Origin: Ruminococcus sp. UBA7013
GTDB taxonomy: Bacteria; Bacillota; Clostridia; Oscillospirales; Ruminococcaceae
Length of the DNA: 49,091 nucleotides
Direction of reading: 5' to 3'
Assembly: GCA_002449585.1 (NCBI GenBank)
Contig: DJXD01000053.1
Coordinates: 1 to 49,091 of the forward strand
Shown here piece after piece: positions 24,862 through 33,787 of this stretch. A program made the position numbers and the translations under genes. The stretch's first letter is position 1. Each line of letters opens with the position of its first letter. The notes beneath the pieces were generated by a model. It made no database searches. It worked only from the letters and a program-made list of their open reading frames with translations, and was not told the DNA's origin.

Positions 24862-27264
24862 TTAATTTTCAAGGCTGACAGGGGAAATCTTCCAAATTTC
24901 TTCGGCATATTCCCGGATGGTTCTGTCAGAACTGAATTTTCCAGCATGGCAGATATTACGCCACTGTTTGCGAGCAAATGCCAGACGATCGGTTTGATAA
25001 TCCTGTAAAGCTTTGATTTTCATGTCACAATAGCTTTGAAGATCACCAAGAACATAATAATGATCCGGTTTATGCCAGCTTGCGCCTTCTGTAAGAGCAT
25101 CATAGAGTTCTTTGAAATCACCGCTTCCGCCGTCTGAGAATGTGCCATCCATGAGAGTTTGTACAACACGGCGGAGCTTTTCATTTTCAGCGAGAATCTT
25201 ACGGCTGTCATATACAGGCCAGATTTTTTCTAATTCTTCTACTCGTGCGCCGAAGATATAATTATTTTCTTCTCCGGCTTCCTGAACGATCTCAATATTT
25301 GCGCCATCATAAGTGCCGAGCGTCACTGCGCCATTGAGCATAAGCTTCATATTACCTGTGCCGGAGGCTTCTGTTCCTGCTGTAGAGATCTGTTCAGAAA
25401 TATCAGCGGCAGCTACTAATTTTTCTGCATAAGATACATTATATTCAGATACAAAGAATACTTTGATCTTGTCAGAAACTTCGGGATCAGAATCAATCAT
25501 TTTTGCAATTTCATTGATATACTTGATAATGGCTTTTGCTCTGCGATAACCGGGGGCAGATTTTGCGCCGAAAATGAATGCAACAGGCGGCAGATTTTTG
25601 ATGCTTCCGTCTTTGATGCCATAGTACAGATACAGGATAGAAAATGCATTCATCAGCTGACGCTTGTATTCATGCAATCTTTTGATCTGAATATCAAATA
25701 CAGTATGATCAGCATCAAAAAAGGCTTCACAGGCATCTGCATTTTCAAAGCGTTCGGGTTCTCTGAAAGAAATATTTTGCACAAGCTGATGCTTTTTATC
25801 AAGCTTGATATTGATGAATCTCTGCATGATGCTGTCATCCTCTGCGAACTTGTCAAGCGTTTTGAGCAGATCCAGATTTGTGACCCAATCAGAAGAGCCA
25901 AGCAGTTCCGTCAGGAGTGCGGATAATTCACGATTGCATAAAGCCAGCCATCTGCGCTGCGTGATGCCATTGGTTTTATTCTGGAAGCGTTCCGGATAGA
26001 ATGCATACCAGTCATGCAGAGCAGTATCTTTCAGGATCTGGGTGTGAATTTCTGCCACGCCGTTGACATAATTACCCATGAAAATGGCCATGTGTGCCAT
26101 GTGTACCATGTTATCCTGAATAATGCGCATTTTCTGAATCTGTTCTTTTTCTGCGCCTTTTTGATATAATTCAGTAATCAGCATTTCATGCAGTCTGACA
26201 ATGATCTGATAGATCTCTGGAAGCAGTTCCTGAATCGTAGGCGCATACCATTTTTCAAGAGCTTCTGCCATGATTGTATGATTTGTATACTGGAAAACAT
26301 GCTTAGCAGTATCGGCGGCTTTTTCGAAAGAAATGCCCGCATTCATCAGCAGTCTGATCAGTTCCGGGATGGAGATAACGGGATGTGTATCATTCAGCTG
26401 GACTGTCAGGACATCAGCGAGATTATCATAAGTGCCATAATCTTCATAATGCTTTTTCAGAAGATCCTGCAAAGAGGCAGAACTGAAAAAATATTGCTGC
26501 TGGAGTCGGAGTTTTTTGCCTTCATTGGTATCATCATTCGGATACAGACAACGAGAGATATTTTCAGCATAGATTTTTTCTGCACATGCGCCAAGATAAT
26601 CCTGATGATTGAATGTTGCAAAATCAAATTCTTTGAGCGGTTCAGCCTGCCAAAGTCTCAGAGTGCCAATATGCTTCGTGCCATAGCCAATAATAGGCAT
26701 ATCATAGGGAACAGCTTTGACAGTTTGATGACGATACTGGATCAGAACAGATTCCTCCTCACGCCGCACAGACCAGGCATCACCGTATTTTGTCCAGTCG
26801 TCAGCCTCTTCATGCTGGAAGCCATCAATGAAAGATTGACGAAACAGACCATATTTATATCTGATGCCATAGCCATCAAGAGGAAGGTTCAGCGTTGCCG
26901 CACTGTCAAGAAAGCAAGCCGCCAGACGGCCAAGACCGCCATTTCCAAGCGCAGCATCTTCGATTTCTTCCAGAACGCTCAGAGACGTACCCATTTCATG
27001 CAGAGCCTTTTCTACTTCGTCATAAATGCCCAGACACAGCAGATTATTATAAATCGCTCTGCCCATCAGAAATTCTATAGAGAGATAGCAGGCATGACGG
27101 GTATGACGGTGTGCGTTGCGGCTGTCTTCCCAATCTTCAGACATAAGATTCATAATCATGTCGCCGATGGCATTATGAAGTTCCTGCGGTGTTGCTTCCG
27201 TAGCAGGCTTATTCAGAATGCCTTTCAGATATTTTTGAAATACTTCACTTGTATAATTCATCAT
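24862..27264 (-). CDS. glgP: Glycogen/starch phosphorylase, copy 2
   Basis: An 800-residue GT35 phosphorylase, paralogous to the gene at 3481-5880. It has CYLSIEFLMGR near residue 60, AALGNGGLGRLAACFLD, QIKRLHEYKRQ, and EASGTGNMKLMLNGAVTLGT with the PLP lysine near residue 640. It overlaps the end of malQ: the first ATG (27264) shares bases with the malQ stop, and a second ATG at 27261 has better spacing from GGAGG. Pairing with malQ suggests a maltodextrin-degrading role, with MalQ disproportionating short chains into phosphorylase substrates. Copy 1 stands alone with its own promoter, so the two may serve different substrates or growth phases. Confidence 0.96.
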   Translation of the reverse strand: MMNYTSEVFQKYLKGILNKPATEATPQELHNAIGDMIMNLMSEDWEDSRNAHRHTRHACYLSIEFLMGRAIYNNLLCLGIYDEVEKALHEMGTSLSVLEEIEDAALGNGGLGRLAACFLDSAATLNLPLDGYGIRYKYGLFRQSFIDGFQHEEADDWTKYGDAWSVRREEESVLIQYRHQTVKAVPYDMPIIGYGTKHIGTLRLWQAEPLKEFDFATFNHQDYLGACAEKIYAENISRCLYPNDDTNEGKKLRLQQQYFFSSASLQDLLKKHYEDYGTYDNLADVLTVQLNDTHPVISIPELIRLLMNAGISFEKAADTAKHVFQYTNHTIMAEALEKWYAPTIQELLPEIYQIIVRLHEMLITELYQKGAEKEQIQKMRIIQDNMVHMAHMAIFMGNYVNGVAEIHTQILKDTALHDWYAFYPERFQNKTNGITQRRWLALCNRELSALLTELLGSSDWVTNLDLLKTLDKFAEDDSIMQRFINIKLDKKHQLVQNISFREPERFENADACEAFFDADHTVFDIQIKRLHEYKRQLMNAFSILYLYYGIKDGSIKNLPPVAFIFGAKSAPGYRRAKAIIKYINEIAKMIDSDPEVSDKIKVFFVSEYNVSYAEKLVAAADISEQISTAGTEASGTGNMKLMLNGAVTLGTYDGANIEIVQEAGEENNYIFGARVEELEKIWPVYDSRKILAENEKLRRVVQTLMDGTFSDGGSGDFKELYDALTEGASWHKPDHYYVLGDLQSYCDMKIKALQDYQTDRLAFARKQWRNICHAGKFSSDRTIREYAEEIWKISPVSLEN

Positions 27265-28835
27265 GATTCCTCCGTTTTCTTAATTTCAGAAGTTTCTGTT
27301 TTCTCTGTTTCAGATGCTGCTGTTTTTTTCACAGCTGTTTTTTTCTCAGCAGGCTTGACAGCACGCCCATAAATCCGATTCAGACGGCGGATCTGTTTGG
27401 CAAGTTCCGGAGAAAAATCAGATTCTGTTGTCCGATACTGCCAATTTCCGCCCAGAGTAGATGGCGTATTCATCCGGCCGGATCTGTCTGCATGAAGAAA
27501 ATCTTGCATCTGTGCAACAGCGGTTTCTGCAATGCTCTGCCATGCACAGGCAATCATTGCATCTGGAATATCAGATTTTTTATCTGCCCGAAGATATTTT
27601 TTTGCATATTTGATTGTCTTTTTTTCTGAATCTTCCAGCCAGCCGGATAATGTTTGATTATCATGTGTGCCTGTGTAGACAATGCAGTTAGATGTTTGAA
27701 AATTATGCGGCAGATGTTCATTTTCCGGATTGCTGTCAAAGGCAAATTGCAGAACTTTCATGCCCGGATAATTCAGGGCTTTGAGCATCCGGCGCACAGC
27801 AGGGGTAATAAATCCCAGATCTTCGGCAATAATATTCAGTTGGGGAAGTTCTCTGGTGATATGCTGAAACAGCTGTTTATTAGGCCCTTTGCACCATCTG
27901 CCTTGAATAGCGTTTTTACTTCCATAGGGAATGGCATAATAGCTTTCAAATCCTCTGAAATGATCTATCCGGATCACATCATAGAATTTTGCCGCATGAC
28001 GCAGCCGGGATGTCCACCAGGCATAATTTGTTTTCTTGTGATAATCCCAGTCATAGAGCGGATTTCCCCAAAGCTGACCTTCCGGAGCGAACGGATCAGG
28101 CGGACAGCCGGCGACTTCTACAGGCTTTTTTTCCTGATCCAGATCAAATAATTCTGGTGATACCCAGACATCTGCACTGTCATAGGCTACATAGATGGGC
28201 ATATCTCCGATAATTTCCACCTGTTTCTGATTGGCATATTTTTTCAAAGCTTGCCATTGCTGGGAAAATATAAATTGGATGAAGCTGTATAATTCTATTT
28301 CGTCTTTTAATTTTTCTTTGGCGGTTTTAATTGCTTCTTCCTCACGCATTGCAAGAGGGGTTTCCCATTCATACCATGGTTTTCCATCATGAGCTGTTTT
28401 CAGTGCCATAAAAAGGGCATAATCAGAAAGCCAGTGCTTATTTTGATTCCGGAAAAAGGCATAGCCACGGATTGGCTTTTCTTTGAATCTGGCAAACGCA
28501 CGTTTCAAGACTGTGATATTGCTTCTGTATAATAATTCATAATCAATACTGTGATCATTTCTTTGCCAAAGCAATGAAGCATAATCTTCTTGTTCTAAAA
28601 GCCCTTGCGCTTCCAGCTTTTCAAAATCAATAAAATAGGGATTTCCAGCATAAACAGAAAAGCTCTGATAAGGGGAATCCCCATAGCTGGTGGGGGAAAG
28701 GGGGAGGATCTGCCAGTAAGCTGTTTCACTGTCATGCAGAAAATCCACAAAATCAAAGGCTGCTTTTCCCATTCTCCCGATCCCATAGCGAGAGGGAAGG
28801 CTGGAGATATGCAGCAAGATACCGCTTTTTCTCAT
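27261..28835 (-). CDS. malQ: 4-alpha-glucanotransferase (amylomaltase)
   Basis: GH77 enzyme that transfers alpha-1,4-glucan segments between maltodextrins. The 524-residue protein has the family motifs DMPIYVAYDSADVW, IRIDHFRGFESYYAIP (with the catalytic Asp), IIAEDLGF (with the acid Glu) and YTGTHDNQT. The GH77 core ends near residue 490; a tail of about 30 residues rich in Lys, Thr and Glu follows, which is not part of the usual fold. AAGGAG precedes the ATG. It overlaps glgP2 by four bases and lies 26 bases after rmuC. Confidence 0.96.
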   Translation of the reverse strand: MRKSGILLHISSLPSRYGIGRMGKAAFDFVDFLHDSETAYWQILPLSPTSYGDSPYQSFSVYAGNPYFIDFEKLEAQGLLEQEDYASLLWQRNDHSIDYELLYRSNITVLKRAFARFKEKPIRGYAFFRNQNKHWLSDYALFMALKTAHDGKPWYEWETPLAMREEEAIKTAKEKLKDEIELYSFIQFIFSQQWQALKKYANQKQVEIIGDMPIYVAYDSADVWVSPELFDLDQEKKPVEVAGCPPDPFAPEGQLWGNPLYDWDYHKKTNYAWWTSRLRHAAKFYDVIRIDHFRGFESYYAIPYGSKNAIQGRWCKGPNKQLFQHITRELPQLNIIAEDLGFITPAVRRMLKALNYPGMKVLQFAFDSNPENEHLPHNFQTSNCIVYTGTHDNQTLSGWLEDSEKKTIKYAKKYLRADKKSDIPDAMIACAWQSIAETAVAQMQDFLHADRSGRMNTPSTLGGNWQYRTTESDFSPELAKQIRRLNRIYGRAVKPAEKKTAVKKTAASETEKTETSEIKKTEES

Positions 28836-28861
28836 GAGTATTTTCTCCTTAAGATGATTTA

Positions 28862-30892
28862 TTAATTATCAGCAGAGGAATCCTCTGTTAGATAATTCTG
28901 AACATTTTCAAGTTTCCGGTTCATGGCACGGGTACGCCGTCCCACCAGATTTTCCAGTTCTTTGCTTGCTGTATCCAGCTTTTTCTGTGTAGAAGCAAGT
29001 GCATCGGCAAATGTGCTGAATTCTGTCTTGACTTCTTCCAGAATGCGTTGAACGTCGTCGCTTCGTTTCTGAATGGCAATATTCCGGAAACCGATTTGTA
29101 GCGTAGAAAGCAGAGCGGACAGAGTAGAAGGGCCTGTTAAAAAGACATGATATTTCCGGAATAGCTCTTCCATCAGGCCTGCTCGGATGGCTTCAGAATA
29201 TAGGCCTTCTGTGGGAAGGAATAAAATTCCGAAATCTGTCGTCTGCGGAGGATTGATATATTTATCTTTAATATCTTTTGCCTCGCTGCGGATGCGATCA
29301 GCAAGATTTTTTTGTTCCATGCGGATCAAAGTTTCATCATTGGCATCATAAGCATCTTGTAAATGCATATAAGTATCTCCGGGGAATTTAGAATCTATAG
29401 GAAGCAGGATATTTTCCCCCTGAGCGGCAGGGATCACAATGGCGAATTCTACGATTTTTGTCCCGAATTTGGCATTTTTGATATATTGGGATTCGCTGAG
29501 CATATCAGAAAGCAAGGTTTCAAGCTGAATTTCTCCGATTTCGCCACGGGTTTTGACATTGGAGAGGAGTTTTTTCAGATCCCCCACATTTCCGGCAAGC
29601 GTCTGCATCTCGCCAAGGCCTTTATGTACTTGTTCAAGCCGTTCATTGACCGTGGAAAATGCCTGATTCATGCGCTCATTCAGGACTTTTTGCATTTTTT
29701 CATCTACAATGGCTCGCATTTGATCTAGCTGGGTATTTTGATCTGTACGCATATCTGAGAGTACTTTTTGAACATTGATTTCGATCTGAGTGAGTTTCTG
29801 TGCATTTTCCTGAGAAAAGCTTCTCATGCGTTCCTCTGTCTGACGGCTGAGGGATTCTGAAGCCTGTTTTGTAGCAGAGAGATGATTTTCTGTCTGTTTC
29901 TGAATCATGTTCAGGCGTTCGGATTGAATTTGAAAGCTTTCCGCAAGGCGTTTATCAAGTGTTTGCTGCATTTTGATATTAATCACATCACGGATCTGAT
30001 CAAGATTTGTCTGTATTGTCGTTTCGATTTTAGAGAGTCGCTGTTCATTTTCCTGAGAAAAGCTTCTCATGCGTTCCTCTGTTTGACGGCTGAGGGATTC
30101 AGAAGCTTCTTTTGCATCGGCAAGATGCTGGGCTGTCTGTTTTTCGATCAGAGACATTTTTTCTGTCTGTGCCTGAAAGCCATGATTCAGACGAGTTTCA
30201 AGCATTTCTTGCATTTCCTGATCAATCACAGTTTGAATCATGGTCAGATATTTGGCTACTGTTGTTTCGATTTTAGAGAGCCGCTGTTCATTTTCCTGAG
30301 AAAAGCTTCTCATGCGTTCCTCTGTTTGACGGCTGAGGGATTCAGAAGCTTCTTTTGCATCAGCAAGATGCTGGGCTGTCTGTTTTTCGATCAGAGACAT
30401 TTTTTCTGTCTGTGCCTGAAAGCCCTGATTCAGACGAGTTTCAAGCATTTCCTGCATTTCCTGATCAATCGCAGTTTGAATCATGGTCAGATATTTGGCT
30501 ACTGTTGTTTCGATTTTAGAGAGCCGCTGTTCATTTTCCTGAGAAAAGCTTCTCATGCGTTCCTCTGTTTGACGGCTGAGAGATTCAGAAACTTGTCTTG
30601 CATCAGCCAGATGCTGAATTGTCTGCTGTTCGATCCGGGATAAATTTTCATTCTGAACAGAAAAGGCGTTTTTCTGTTCATTTCGAAGCAGATCGGCCAT
30701 TTTTTCAAATGATTGCCCTGATAATTTCTGTGAAGTATCGAGAGAAGTGGTAAGCCGTGAAATTTCTTGCTTGATTTCTTGATTATCAAAATCAGGTGAA
30801 TTTGTCTTTTTCATGAGTTTAAGAATCAGGAAAATTTGCACAATGGCAATGATACAGATTAAAATACATAAAATTAATAAGATTGTTTGCAT
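28862..30892 (-). CDS. rmuC: RmuC-family protein with an expanded coiled-coil region
   Basis: A 676-residue protein: one N-terminal membrane helix (residues 1-25), a long coiled coil, and the RmuC nuclease-like domain in about the last 270 residues (TRGEIGEIQLETLL, LLPIDSKFPGDTY, DFGILFLPTEGLY). RmuC limits inversions and other rearrangements and is predicted to be related to restriction endonucleases. Most RmuC proteins are about 400-520 residues; the excess here is an 81-residue coiled-coil unit repeated four times. The ATG at 30892 follows GAAAGGAG and starts directly with the membrane helix, so I prefer it to the longer frame from 30961. It is the first gene of the seven-gene run and is divergent from the CmpB-type gene, with 51 bases between starts. 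Confidence 0.9.
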   Translation of the reverse strand: MQTILLILCILICIIAIVQIFLILKLMKKTNSPDFDNQEIKQEISRLTTSLDTSQKLSGQSFEKMADLLRNEQKNAFSVQNENLSRIEQQTIQHLADARQVSESLSRQTEERMRSFSQENEQRLSKIETTVAKYLTMIQTAIDQEMQEMLETRLNQGFQAQTEKMSLIEKQTAQHLADAKEASESLSRQTEERMRSFSQENEQRLSKIETTVAKYLTMIQTVIDQEMQEMLETRLNHGFQAQTEKMSLIEKQTAQHLADAKEASESLSRQTEERMRSFSQENEQRLSKIETTIQTNLDQIRDVINIKMQQTLDKRLAESFQIQSERLNMIQKQTENHLSATKQASESLSRQTEERMRSFSQENAQKLTQIEINVQKVLSDMRTDQNTQLDQMRAIVDEKMQKVLNERMNQAFSTVNERLEQVHKGLGEMQTLAGNVGDLKKLLSNVKTRGEIGEIQLETLLSDMLSESQYIKNAKFGTKIVEFAIVIPAAQGENILLPIDSKFPGDTYMHLQDAYDANDETLIRMEQKNLADRIRSEAKDIKDKYINPPQTTDFGILFLPTEGLYSEAIRAGLMEELFRKYHVFLTGPSTLSALLSTLQIGFRNIAIQKRSDDVQRILEEVKTEFSTFADALASTQKKLDTASKELENLVGRRTRAMNRKLENVQNYLTEDSSADN
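29812..30640 (-). repeat. 243-bp in-frame tandem repeats in rmuC
   Basis: Copies begin at 29812, 30055, 30298 and 30541, a period of exactly 243 bases (81 codons). The units 30055-30297 and 30298-30540 differ at only four positions by my alignment; the outer units are more diverged or partial. The pattern indicates a recent duplication that kept the reading frame and the coiled-coil heptads. Confidence 0.92.
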
Positions 30893-30943
30893 AAAACGAC
30901 TCCTTTCGGGAAAAATAAATGTAAAAATATGGGAGGTACAGCC

Positions 30944-31330
30944 ATGAAAGCTGAAAAACATTTAATATCATTTCTGATGGGATATTTTTTATATGCCTTG
31001 ATTGAGATTATTGCACGTGGATACACGCATTGGACAATGGCAGTCACAGGGGGGATCACATTCATGACAATGTGTATTTTATTCCGGAGTGCGCCGCCAA
31101 TGCCGAAAGAATGTCTATATTTGCTGGGGGCGTTGGTTATTACGTCATATGAATTAGCATCAGGCGTGATTGTAAATTTATATCTGCATTGGAATGTATG
31201 GGATTATAGTGAATTGCCGCTGAACTATCACGGGCAGATCTGCCTTGTGCATAGCATTTTCTGGTATTTCACGAGCATTCCGGCAAAATATCTCTATGAC
31301 AAGTTAGCACCGCAGCTTTTCATAGACTAA
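30944..31330 (+). CDS. CmpB/YmaB-type membrane protein (putative ABC transporter type IV family)
   Basis: A 128-residue polytopic protein with about four membrane helices. The segment LHWNVWDYSELPLNYHGQICL matches, in its order of Trp-Asp-Tyr-Ser, Pro and Gly-Gln-Ile-Cys-Leu, the signature of the PF06541 family, whose function is not known despite the ABC-transporter label. The start at 30944 is fixed by GGGAGGT six bases upstream; the longer open frame from 30887 overlaps the rmuC start. TTGCAC (30836-30841) with TAAAAT (30860-30865), 18 bases apart and inside the rmuC coding region, is a possible promoter. Confidence 0.7.
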   Translation: MKAEKHLISFLMGYFLYALIEIIARGYTHWTMAVTGGITFMTMCILFRSAPPMPKECLYLLGALVITSYELASGVIVNLYLHWNVWDYSELPLNYHGQICLVHSIFWYFTSIPAKYLYDKLAPQLFID

Positions 31331-31476
31331 TTTTTATTATAGCACAATTTTGGAATTTATACAAGCATTTTCAGAATTTTTGTCAGAATTATCAATTATG
31401 AAGGCCTATCGTTATTAATTTTTACAGATTTCATGTCGTCCGGAAAGGGCGGCATATTTTTTGATGGGGAAACATA

Positions 31477-31485
31477 TGTTATAAT
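31477..31485 (+). promoter_or_regulatory. Extended -10 element before the spore/wall-type cluster
   Basis: TGtTATAAT at 31477-31485 without a well-placed -35 hexamer. The same stretch contains CATATGTTA (31473-31481), which fits the sigma-K -10 pattern CATAnnnTA, but no sigma-K -35 AC is correctly placed. The choice between a vegetative and a mother-cell promoter is open. Confidence 0.4.
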
Positions 31486-31511
31486 ATCATTCTGATAAAG
31501 GAGAAAAGCGC

Positions 31512-32363
31512 ATGAAAGATTCTGTTTCTGAGCTTGCAGAGAAATATAGAGAAGAGATGCTTAACATGTATCGGAGAAGACCGCCGAGACCTCCGGAACG
31601 TCCGCCGATGCCACCCCAGCCGCCGAGACCGCCAGAACGTCCGCCGATGCCGTCAAGACCTCCGGAACGTCCGCCAATGCCGCCCCCCTGTCCACCTTGT
31701 CCGCCATGCCCTCCCCCACGACCTCAGCCACGGGATAGCATTCCCGTATCTGTTGAGCCGGATGAACCTCCGGAACAGCCCGAAGTGATTCAGCTATCTG
31801 AACCAGCAGAAGAAGAAACTCCGGAAATCATTGGTGAACCGCTTGAGGAAATTGTGATGGAAGAGAATCCCCCGGATCAGGGGGATTATGAAGAGCCAGC
31901 ACTCCCGGAATATATTCAGCCAGAACCGCCCCCCATTCCTGAACAATGGAAAGCGCAGGAAGAATATGAAAAACGCAATTCTTCCGAAGGAAAAATTTAT
32001 GTTGTGGCCGCTTCTGCGGATAGTGCCTATCCTGTACCCGGCGCAAGAGTAACGATTTATACTAAAATCGGCGATCAGATCCAGCTGGATTATTTATTAA
32101 TTACAGATGAAAGTGGTGCTACGCCTGTTGTCACATTGCCAGCACCTCCGGCATTATTATCCCAAGATCCGGAAAATAAAAATCCTTATGCCGTCTGTGA
32201 TATTAAAATCTATGCAAGCGGATATTTTCGGGAAGAAGCCAGAAATGTGCCTATTTTTGCTGGTGTGACATCAAGACAGGAATTTCAGATGATTCCGCTG
32301 CCGGCCGGCGTTTTTGAAGATGCGGAAACCATTGTTTTACCCTCAGAAAGTGAACCCCAATGA
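31512..32363 (+). CDS. Proline-rich protein with a C-terminal transthyretin-like domain
   Basis: A 283-residue protein with no signal peptide. Residues about 18-80 are an extremely Pro/Arg-rich stretch built on PPERPPMP units with a CPPCPPCPP segment; residues 80-155 are acidic and Pro-rich; residues about 160-270 form a beta domain (GKIYVVAASADSAYPVPGA, then VTIYTK, LLITDESGAT and YASGYF) that resembles a carboxypeptidase-regulatory/transthyretin fold. I do not recognise the gene. The composition and the downstream SpoIID-like and peptidoglycan-binding genes suggest a spore-coat or cortex-associated structural protein, which is inference. AAAGGAG is eight bases before the ATG. The next gene starts 13 bases after its stop. 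Confidence 0.65.
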   Translation: MKDSVSELAEKYREEMLNMYRRRPPRPPERPPMPPQPPRPPERPPMPSRPPERPPMPPPCPPCPPCPPPRPQPRDSIPVSVEPDEPPEQPEVIQLSEPAEEETPEIIGEPLEEIVMEENPPDQGDYEEPALPEYIQPEPPPIPEQWKAQEEYEKRNSSEGKIYVVAASADSAYPVPGARVTIYTKIGDQIQLDYLLITDESGATPVVTLPAPPALLSQDPENKNPYAVCDIKIYASGYFREEARNVPIFAGVTSRQEFQMIPLPAGVFEDAETIVLPSESEPQ

Positions 32364-32376
32364 AAGGAAGTGTCAT

Positions 32377-33783
32377 ATGCTGATTGGAGAACCTTTTATT
32401 CCCAGTGAGATTACTGTGCATCTCGGTGCGCCAGATGAAGCCGCCGCTAATGTGACACTTCCGTTTCCGGAATATATCAAGAATGTTGCTTCGAGTGAAA
32501 TCTATCCGACATGGCCGGAGACCGCACTCCGGGCAAATATTTATGCCATTGTTTCCTTTGCGCTGAATAGAATCTATACAGAATGGTACAGATCACGGGG
32601 CTATCCGTTTGATGTCACCGCTGTGACACAGTATGATCAGAAATTTATAGAAGGCCGTGAAATTTATGATAATATTTCAAGGCTCGTGGATGAATTATTT
32701 GATGATTATATCAGAAGAGAAGGCAATATTGAACCATTATTTGCAGCTTTCTGCAATGGAACAACGGTGACATGCAGCGGCCTTTCCCAATGGGGAACGG
32801 TAGATCTTGCAAGGCAGGGGCTTTTGCCATATGAGATTTTGCAGTATTATTATGGGGATGATATTAGTATTGTGAAAAATGCACCAGTGCGGACAAATAC
32901 GCCATCTTATCCGGGCGCACCTCTGACCCCCGGACAAACAAACACAAATGTACAGACCGCACAAATCCAGCTGAATCGGATTTCCGGCAATTATCCAGCG
33001 ATTCCTAAAATTCCAGATGCCAATGGATTTTATGATTCTGCAACAGAAAACAGTGTCAGAGAATTTCAGAGAATATTTAATCTTGATCAGACGGGTGTGA
33101 TTGATAAATCCACTTGGTACAGGATAGAATATATTTATACCAGCGTCAAACGGCTTGCCGAATTAGATTCAGAAGGGATCACGCTGGAGGAGTTTCCGCA
33201 GTTCACACAGAATCTGATGCCAGATATGAAAAATGAACAGGTTCGGGGACTGCAATATTTTCTTGCTGTTGTGGGAGCATATTATGATGCTGTTCAGCCT
33301 TTGCAGATTACAGGTGTCTATGATGAGCAGACAGAAATTTCTGTCAGATCATTTCAGAAATTATTTGGACTTCCCCAGACCGGAAATGTTGATGAACAAA
33401 CTTGGAATGCAATCTATCGGGCATATCTTGGCATAGTGGATTCTGTTCCCACAGATGTGGCAGAATATATTCCTATTCCCTATCCAGGTACAGTGATTCA
33501 GGAGGGTGTGACAAGTGATTATGTTCGGATTTTGCAGGAATATCTGACTTTTATTCATGAGACTATTCCAGTCATTCCGGCGGTTAGAAATACCGGATAT
33601 TTTGGCCCTCTCACAAAAGCGGCTGTTCTTGCATTTCAGCGATATTCAGGTTTGCCTGAAAATGGCGTTGTAGGTGTGGTTACATGGGATGCCATCAGCG
33701 GCTTGTATTCAGATTTGAAATTTGGCTATGACAAGCGGCCATATCAAGCACCCGGCTATATTATCCGGAGTGAACCGAGGTGA
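32377..33783 (+). CDS. SpoIID-like protein with three peptidoglycan-binding repeats
   Basis: A 468-residue protein. Residues about 30-180 match the SpoIID/LytB pattern: NVASSE with the glutamate (Glu41) in the place of the lytic transglycosylase catalytic residue, WPETALRANIYA, a FCNGTTVTC segment, and GLSQWGTVDLARQGLLPYEI with YYYGDD. Three PG_binding_1 repeats follow (about 200-265, 290-360, 380-455), each with the A-V-x-x-F-Q-x-x-x-G-L-x-x-x-G-x-V-x-x-x-T-W type motif. SpoIID trims peptidoglycan during engulfment, but unlike it this protein has no membrane anchor or signal peptide, so it may act in the mother-cell cytoplasm on the spore or be released on lysis. The ATG at 32377 follows AAAGGAAG; the longer frame from 32314 overlaps the previous gene. 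Confidence 0.78.
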   Translation: MLIGEPFIPSEITVHLGAPDEAAANVTLPFPEYIKNVASSEIYPTWPETALRANIYAIVSFALNRIYTEWYRSRGYPFDVTAVTQYDQKFIEGREIYDNISRLVDELFDDYIRREGNIEPLFAAFCNGTTVTCSGLSQWGTVDLARQGLLPYEILQYYYGDDISIVKNAPVRTNTPSYPGAPLTPGQTNTNVQTAQIQLNRISGNYPAIPKIPDANGFYDSATENSVREFQRIFNLDQTGVIDKSTWYRIEYIYTSVKRLAELDSEGITLEEFPQFTQNLMPDMKNEQVRGLQYFLAVVGAYYDAVQPLQITGVYDEQTEISVRSFQKLFGLPQTGNVDEQTWNAIYRAYLGIVDSVPTDVAEYIPIPYPGTVIQEGVTSDYVRILQEYLTFIHETIPVIPAVRNTGYFGPLTKAAVLAFQRYSGLPENGVVGVVTWDAISGLYSDLKFGYDKRPYQAPGYIIRSEPR

Positions 33784-33787
33784 TTTC

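Noticed and set aside
26188..27372. 394-codon open frame on the plus strand opposite glgP copy 2
   Set aside because: It is fully antisense to a clear phosphorylase, has no ribosome site and no recognisable domain; long antisense frames follow from the codon use here.
29882..30643. 253-codon plus-strand frame opposite the rmuC repeats
   Set aside because: Its repeated protein sequence only mirrors the 243-bp repeats of rmuC; there is no start context.
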